Part shown: positions 58,961 to 64,000 of the stretch, piece after piece | Layout: each line of letters starts with the position of its first letter | Position numbering within the stretch: position 1 is the first letter of the stretch | Source of the DNA: Labia minor | Taxonomy: Eukaryota; Arthropoda; Insecta; Dermaptera; Spongiphoridae | Length of the DNA stretch: 64,000 bases | Assembly (NCBI GenBank): GCA_963082975.1 | Contig: CAUJBJ010000043.1 | Coordinates: 37,916-101,915, forward strand | Reading direction: 5' to 3' | Program-made: the position numbers and the translations under genes | The notes under the pieces: generated by a model | The model's database searches: none | What the model saw: only the letters and a program-made list of their open reading frames with translations | What the model was told of the DNA's origin: nothing

Positions 58961-59564
58961 AATAAAATAAAATATAAAAGATAATTTTATCCCTCGTATT
59001 TAAAAAAGTAGGATTTTCCCTTTAATATTTGATCAAAATCAGACTTTTCCGTAAGAATTCAATGAAAATATTTAAGAAATCGGTCAAATATGAATTTATT
59101 CTTCATTAGAATCAGAAAATTAATAAAATAAAATAAAAAAGATAATTTTATCCCTCGTATTTAAAAAAGTAGGATTTTCCCTTTAATTTTTGAACAAAAT
59201 CACAGTAATCCGTAAGAATTCAATGAAAATATTTAAGAAATCGATCAAATATGAATTTATTCATCATTAGAATCAGAAAATTAATAAAATAAAATAAAAA
59301 AGATAATTTTATCCCTCGTATTTAAAAAAGTAGGATTTTCCCTTTAATATTTGAACAAAATCACACTAATCCATAAGAATTCAATGAAAATATTTAAGAA
59401 ATCGATCAAATATGAAATTATTCTTCATTAGAATCAGAAAATTAATAAAATAAAATAAAAAAGATAATTTATCCCTCGTATTTAAAAAAGTAGGATTTTC
59501 CCTTTAATATTTGAACAAAATCACACTTTTCCGTAAGAATTCAATGAAAATATTTAAATAAGTT

Positions 59565-59580
59565 GACCTGTGGCCAGGTC
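59565..59580. repeat. Palindrome gacctg-tggc-caggtc
   Basis: A 6-bp perfect inverted repeat around a 4-base centre, six bases inside the left edge of the insertion. It could form a small hairpin. Its place at the edge suggests an end structure of the element, but no function is shown. Confidence 0.7.
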
Positions 59581-59583
59581 CGA

Positions 59584-59594
59584 ACCGACCGACG
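59584..59594 (+). repeat. Left arm of 11-bp inverted repeat
   Basis: accgaccgacg is the exact reverse complement of cgtcggtcggt at the right edge (60,207-60,217). This arm lies 25 bases inside the apparent left edge, whereas the right arm ends at the edge. Either the bases at 59,559-59,583 are extra sequence, or the repeat is not a true transposon terminus. Confidence 0.7.
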
Positions 59595-59747
59595 GTTTGA
59601 AGTAAATTAATTTCTAGATACAGAAACAATTTCAAATAATTTTAATATATCTATTAATGTAATAAAAAACAAATATGAATACATAAATAATAAATATAAA
59701 CATTTTTAATTTTATTTTATTTATAATATATATGTAAGACCAGGCTG

Positions 59748-59775
59748 TGACGTCATGAATGACTGGATGACGTCA
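59748..59775. promoter_or_regulatory. Two TGACGTCA palindromes, 20 bp apart
   Basis: TGACGTCA occurs at 59,748-59,755 and 59,768-59,775, both in the wider context atgacgtcat or gtgacgtcat. This 8-mer is the canonical full CRE site bound by CREB/ATF bZIP factors in animals. The 20-bp spacing puts both on the same face of the helix. Whether they act as binding sites here is not shown; they may just be part of the repeat family's sequence. Confidence 0.45.
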
Positions 59776-59842
59776 TATAATTTTAAATCAAGATAAAACT
59801 AATAAATATGATTTTTCCGAGGATAAAACTAATACAAAGTGT

Positions 59843-59923
59843 ATGATTCGTGGTGATATATAAAAAAATCTCCTCGTGTGAAATTTGGTGTGAAAATAAC
59901 CCTTCCCTTCCTATCGTCGGTCG
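59843..59923 (+). repeat. Imperfect direct repeat 1 of the insertion
   Basis: This 81-bp stretch begins atgattcgtgg, contains gtgaaatttggtgtgaaaa and ends ctatcgtcggtcg. It matches 60,137-60,216 with scattered substitutions and a small indel. The two copies are about 294 bp apart. Confidence 0.85.
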
Positions 59924-60049
59924 CTAATACTACCACTTCCGGTTTCCGGATTTGCACCAAAAGTTGATCAATTCATCCCACTGATGCATTAAGTAAATAT
60001 ACCAAATTTCATCAAAATCGGTTGAGCCGTTCAGGCTGTACACATCTAT

Positions 60050-60097
60050 ACGGACGGACAGACGGACGGACAGACGGACGGACAGACGGACGGACAG
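60050..60097 (+). repeat. Four exact copies of acggacggacag
   Basis: A 12-bp unit, itself built from gac/ggac words, is repeated four times without change and followed by acat. It comes directly after the caaaatcggttgagccgttc segment. In dispersed invertebrate repeats as I know them, such gacgg simple repeats follow a similar segment near the 3' end, which suggests a replication-slippage-prone tail. Confidence 0.9.
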
Positions 60098-60136
60098 ACA
60101 TCATGCTAAAAATACTTTTTTCTGTTTAGAAAATGC

Positions 60137-60216
60137 ATGATTCGTGGAGATATGTAAAAATCTCCACATGTGAAATTTGGTGTGAAAACAATACCTCCCT
60201 TACTATCGTCGGTCGG
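60137..60216 (+). repeat. Imperfect direct repeat 2 of the insertion, with hairpin
   Basis: Second copy of 59,843-59,923. It contains a perfect 8-bp inverted repeat, gtggagat (60,144-60,151) and atctccac (60,160-60,167), around an 8-base loop. In copy 1 the same place reads gtggtgat and atctcctc, so pairing is weaker there. The copy runs into the right inverted-repeat arm and the edge of the insertion. Confidence 0.85.
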
Positions 60217-60217
60217 T
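60207..60217 (-). repeat. Right arm of 11-bp inverted repeat
   Basis: cgtcggtcggt pairs with 59,584-59,594. It also forms the end of direct repeat 2; direct repeat 1 ends with the related cgtcggtcgc. The arm stops at or within one base of the return to satellite. Confidence 0.7.
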
Positions 60218-63200
60218 AAAAATCGATCAAATATGAATTTATTCTTCATTAGAATCAGAAAATTAATAAAATAAAATAAAAAAGATAATTTTATCCCTCG
60301 TATTTAAAAAAGTAGGATTTTCCCTTTAATATTTGAACAAAATCAAACTAATCCGTAAGAATTCAATGAAAATATTTAAGAAATCGATCAAATATGAATT
60401 TATTCTTCAATAGAATCAGAAAATTAATAAATTAAAATATAAAAGATAATTTTATCCCTCGTATTTAAAAAAAGTAGGATTTTCCCTTTAATATTTGAAC
60501 AAAATCACACTTTTCCGTAAGAATTCAATGAAAATATTTAAGAAATCGATCAAATATGAATTTATTCTTCATTAGAATCAGAAAATTAATAAAATAAAAT
60601 ATAAAAGATAATTTTATCCCTCGTATTTAAAAAAGTAGGATTTTCCCTTTAATATTTGAACAAAATCACAATAATCCGTAAGAATTCAATGAAAATATTT
60701 AAGAAATCGATCAAATATGAATTTATTCTTCAATAGAATCAGAAAATTAATAAAATAAAATATAAAAGATAATTTTATCCCTCGTATTTAAAAAAGTAGG
60801 ATTTTCCCTTTAATATTTGAACAAAATCAAACTAATCCGTAAGAATTCAATGAAAATATTTAAGAAATCGATCAAATATGAATTTATTCTTCATTAGAAT
60901 CAGAAAATTAATAAAATAAAATAAAAAAAAGATAATTTTATCCCTCGTATTTAAAAAAGTAGGATTTTCCCTTTAATATTTGAATAAAATCACAGTAATC
61001 CGTAAGAATTCAATGAAAATATTTAAGAAATCGATCAAATATGAATTTATTCTTCATTAGAATCAGAAAATTAATAAAATAAAATATAAAAGATAATTTT
61101 ATCCCTCGTATTTAAAAAAGTAGGATTTTCCCTTTAATATTTGAACAAAATCACAATAATCCGTAAGAATTCAATGAAAATATTTAAGAAATCGATCAAA
61201 TATGAATTTATTCTTCAATAGAATCAGAAAATTAATAAAATAAAATATAAAAGATAATTTTATCCCTCGTATTTAAAAAAGTAGGATTTTCCCTTTAATA
61301 TTTGAACAAAATCAGAATTTTCCGTAAGAATTCAATGAAAATATTTAAGAAATCGATCAAATATGAATTTATTCTTCAATAGAATCAGAAAATTAATAAA
61401 ATAAAATATAAAAGATAATTTTATCCCTCGTATTTAAAAAAGTAGGATTTTCCCTTTAATATTTGAACAAAATCACACTAATCCGTAAGAATTCAATGAA
61501 AATATTTAAGAAATCGATCAAATATGAATTTATTCTTCATTAGAATCAGAAAATTAATGAAATAAAATAAAAAAGATAATTTTATCCCTCGTATTTAAAA
61601 AAGTAGGATTTTCCCATTAATATTTGAACAAAATCAGACTTTTCCGTAAGAATTCAATGAAAATATTTAAGAAATCGATCAAATATGAATTTATTCTTCA
61701 ATAGAATCAGAAAATTAATAAAATAAAATATAAAAGATAATTTTATCCCTCGTATTTAAAAAAGTAGGATTTTCCCTTTAATATTTGAACAAAATCAGAC
61801 TTTTCCGTAAGAATTCAATGAAAATATTTAAGAAATCGATCAAATATGAATTTATTCTTCAATAGAATCAGAAAATTAATAAAATAAAATATAAAAGATA
61901 ATTTTATCCCTCGTATTTAAAAAAGTAGGATTTTCCCTTTAATATTTGAACAAAATCAGACTTTTCCGTAAGAATTCAATGAAAATATTTAAGAAATCGA
62001 TCAAATATGAATTTATTCTTAATTAGAATCAGAAAATGAATAAAATAAAATATAAAAGTTAATTTTATCCCTCGTATTTAAAAAAGTAGGATTTTCCCTT
62101 TAATATTTGAACAAAATCACACTAATCCGTAAGAATTCAATGAAAATATTTAAAAAATCGATCAAATATGAATTTATTCTTCAATAGAATCAGAAAATTA
62201 ATAAAATAAAATATAAAAGATAATTTTATCCCTCGTATTTAAAAATTAGGATTTTCCCTTTAATATTTAAACAAAATCAGACTTTTCCGTAAGAATTCAA
62301 TGAAAATATTTAAGAAATCGATCAAATATGAATTTATTCTTCATTAGAATCAGAAAATTAATAAAATAAAATAAAAAAGATAATTTTATCCCTCGTATTT
62401 AAAAAAGTAGGATTTTCCCTTTAATATTTGAACAAAATCAGACTTTTCCGTAAGAATTCAATGAAAATATTTAAGAAATCGATCAAATATGAATTTATTC
62501 TTCATTAGAATCAGAAAATTAATAAAATAAAATAAAAAAGATAATTTTATCCCTCGTATTTAAAAAAGTAGGATTTTCCCTTTAATATTTTAACAAAATC
62601 AGACTTTTCCGTAAGAATTCAATGAAAATATTTAAGAAATCGATCAAATATGAATTTATTCTTCAATAGAATCAGAAAATGAATAAAATAAAATATAAAA
62701 GATAATTTTATCCCTCGTATTTAAAAAAGTAGGAATTTTCCCTTAAATATTTGAACAAAATCAGATTTTCCGTAAGAATTCAATGAAAATATTTAAGAAA
62801 TCGATCAAATATGAATTTATTCTTCATTAGAACCAGAAAATTAATAAAATAAAATAAAAAAGATAATTTTATCCCTCGTATTTAAAAAAGTAGGATTTTC
62901 CCTTTAATATTTGAACAAAATCAGACTTTTCCGTAAGAATTCAATGAAAATATTTAAGAAATCGATCAAATATGAATTTATTCTTCAATAGAATCAGAAA
63001 ATTAATAAAATAAAATATAAAAGTTAATTTTATCCCTCGTATTTAAAAAAGTAGGATTTTCCCTTTAATATTTGAACAAAATCACACTAATCCGTAAGAA
63101 TTCAATGAAAATATTTAAGAAATCGATCAAATATGAATTTATTCTTCAATAGAATCAGAAAATTAATAAAATAAAATATAAAAGATAATTTTATCCCTCG

Positions 63201-64000
63201 TATTTAAAAAAGTAGGATTTTCCCTTTAATATTTGAACAAAATCAGACTTTTCCGTAAGAATTCAATGAAAATATTTAAGAAATCGATCAAATATGAATT
63301 TATTCTTCAATAGAATCAGAAAATTAATAAAATAAAATATAAAAGATAATTTTATCCCTCGTATTTAAAAAAGTAGGATTTTCCCTTTAATATTTGAACA
63401 AAATCAGACTTTTCCGTAAGAATTCAATGAAAATATTTAAGAAATCGATCAAATATGAATTTATTCTTAATTAGAATCAGAAAATGAATAAAATAAAATA
63501 TAAAAGTTAATTTTATCCCTCGTATTTAAAAAAGTAGGATTTTCCCTTTAATATTTGAACAAAATCACACTAATCCGTAAGAATTCAATGAAAATATTTA
63601 AAAAATCGATCAAATATGAATTTATTCTTCAATAGAATCAGAAAATTAATAAAATAAAATATAAAAGATAATTTTATCCCTCGTATTTAAAAATTAGGAT
63701 TTTCCCTTTAATATTTAAACAAAATCAGACTTTTCCGTAAGAATTCAATGAAAATATTTAAGAAATCGATCAAATATGAATTTATTCTTCATTAGAATCA
63801 GAAAATTAATAAAATAAAATAAAAAAGATAATTTTATCCCTCGTATTTAAAAAAGTAGGATTTTCCCTTTAATATTTGAACAAAATCAGACTTTTCCGTA
63901 AGAATTCAATGAAAATATTTAAGAAATCGATCAAATATGAATTTATTCTTCATTAGAATCAGAAAATTAATAAAATAAAATAAAAAAGATAATTTTATCC
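60218..64000 (+). repeat. 161-bp satellite DNA array, block after the insertion
   Basis: The array resumes at aaatcgatcaaatatg, the monomer position at which the left block stops, in the same orientation and phase, and runs to the window end. It opens with monomers carrying caaactaat, cacaataat and cagaatttt variants. From about 61,425 it copies the block at 50,947-53,522. Two length changes are visible: seven A in the run near 60,466-60,473, and a longer A run near 60,922-60,930. About 23 monomers are present. No genes are seen. Confidence 0.97.
61425..64000 (+). repeat. Block repeated across the insertion, copy 2
   Basis: Second copy of 50,947-53,522, cut by the window end. Left of 61,425 the match fails: cagaatttt near 61,310 against cagactttt near 50,835, and aaagataatt against aaagttaatt just before the start. 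The 659-bp insertion lies between the copies, 1.2 kb left of this one, and is not part of the repeated unit. Confidence 0.87.

Larger units (their letters stand above)
1..59558 (+). repeat. 161-bp satellite DNA array, main block
   Basis: Head-to-tail tandem repeat with a 161-bp period. The landmark 'gtagg' falls at 170, 331, 549, 710, 871, 1032 and 1193, all 161 bp apart except one 218-bp step. My consensus monomer has 33 G+C in 161 bases (about 80% A+T). It runs from gtaggattttccc through tccgtaagaattcaatg, aaatcgatcaaatatg and an A-rich part to ttatccctcg and a run of six A. Every monomer is in the same orientation. Because 161 is not a multiple of 3, the reading frame shifts at each monomer, and all frames meet frequent stops, so I call no genes. 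Variant classes are set mainly by positions 33-41 (cagactttt, cacactaat, cacagtaat, cacaataat, cagaatttt, cagatttt). This is typical of constitutive heterochromatin such as a (peri)centromere; the chromosomal location is not shown by the sequence. Confidence 0.98.
59559..60217. mobile_element. 659-bp insertion, probable non-autonomous interspersed repeat
   Basis: The only stretch not made of satellite. The satellite stops at tatttaaa and resumes at aaatcgatc, adjacent positions of the monomer, so the element inserted with little or no loss. A 2-4-bp A/T target duplication (taa or taaa) is possible but cannot be told from the satellite's own A run. Order inside: a 16-base palindrome, one arm of an 11-bp inverted repeat, an A/T-rich stretch (about 59,600-59,735), two TGACGTCA palindromes, direct repeat 1, a segment with caaaatcggttgagccgttc, four copies of a 12-mer, direct repeat 2, and the other inverted-repeat arm at the very end. 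I see no open reading frame worth calling. The cggttgagccgtt segment followed by gacgg repeats resembles dispersed repeats I associate with invertebrate, especially arthropod, genomes. I cannot name the family; MITE-like DNA element or LINE-tail fragment are both open. Confidence 0.75.

Noticed and set aside
1..59558. CRISPR array or bacterial repeat locus
   Set aside because: The repeat is 161 bp and continuous, with no unique spacers, leader or cas genes. Variation is by shared classes, not by spacer.
1..59558. CENP-B box in the monomer
   Set aside because: The consensus has no match to the core ttcg....a..cggg pattern. The only CpG contexts are tccgtaag, atcgatc and ctcgtat.
59565..59594. 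tRNA-derived SINE promoter (B box) on the reverse strand
   Set aside because: The reverse strand reads ggttcggacctgg, near a B box but out of register at its second half, and I found no A box at a suitable distance.
59600..59740. A/T-rich stretch as a degenerate satellite monomer
   Set aside because: It shares only low-complexity A/T words; none of gtagg, gaattc, atcgat or ccctcg is present.
59748..59775. Active gene promoter at the TGACGTCA pair
   Set aside because: No coding region follows in either direction, only satellite. The sites are reported as sequence motifs only.
1..64000. Open reading frames in the repeats
   Set aside because: taa, tag and tga occur many times per monomer on the + strand, and the reverse strand is equally stop-rich. 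The 161-bp period shifts frame each copy.
20452..64000. 10,469-bp and 10,478-bp offsets as one repeat unit
   Set aside because: They join unrelated segments, and the second span includes the 659-bp insertion, so the near-equal lengths appear to be coincidence.

Overview
The window is almost entirely one satellite DNA array from a eukaryotic nuclear genome. A 161-bp monomer is repeated head to tail, always in the same orientation, from base 1 to about 59,558 and again from about 60,218 to 64,000. That is roughly 393 monomers by division. Both window edges lie inside the array, so its ends are not visible. My consensus monomer is about 80% A+T, has one EcoRI site (gaattc), one ClaI site (atcgat) and one DraI site (tttaaa), and keeps three CpG dinucleotides. 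I support no protein-coding gene, tRNA, rRNA, CRISPR array or bacterial-type feature.

The only non-satellite DNA is a 659-bp insertion (about 59,559-60,217). It breaks one monomer with no clear loss of satellite sequence. It carries an 11-bp inverted repeat near its ends, two ~80-bp imperfect direct repeats, two TGACGTCA palindromes spaced 20 bp apart, and four exact copies of acggacggacag. It resembles a non-autonomous interspersed repeat of the sort scattered through invertebrate genomes. With the undepleted CpG of the satellite, this suggests an invertebrate, perhaps an arthropod. The taxon is a weak inference.

Monomers fall into a few variant classes, defined mainly by a hot spot at monomer positions 33-41 and a second at 97-135. 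The classes recur in ordered cassettes, giving nested higher-order repeats (HORs). In 0-20 kb there are 6-monomer (967 bp), 12-monomer (1,931 bp), 22-monomer (3,543 bp) and 32-monomer (5,150 bp) offsets. In 11-41 kb a marked cassette recurs at 34-, 25- and 18-monomer spacings. At 20.45-41.39 kb a 65-monomer block of 10,469 bp is present twice in tandem, sharing every private mutation I checked. At 39.7-50.1 kb a 3.7-kb block recurs at 6,608 bp (41 monomers). At 50.4-59.0 kb there are 9-, 10-, 12-, 19- and 21-monomer offsets. A 2.6-kb block at 50.9-53.5 kb reappears at 61.4-64.0 kb, beyond the insertion, at 10,478 bp.

The region therefore records repeated unequal exchange or amplification at many scales. 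Such arrays are typical of centromeric, pericentromeric, subtelomeric or B-chromosome heterochromatin, but nothing in the sequence decides between these. I found no genes working together and no evidence for a new molecular system. The items of interest are the HOR architecture, the split of the monomer into conserved and variable parts, and the single insertion.
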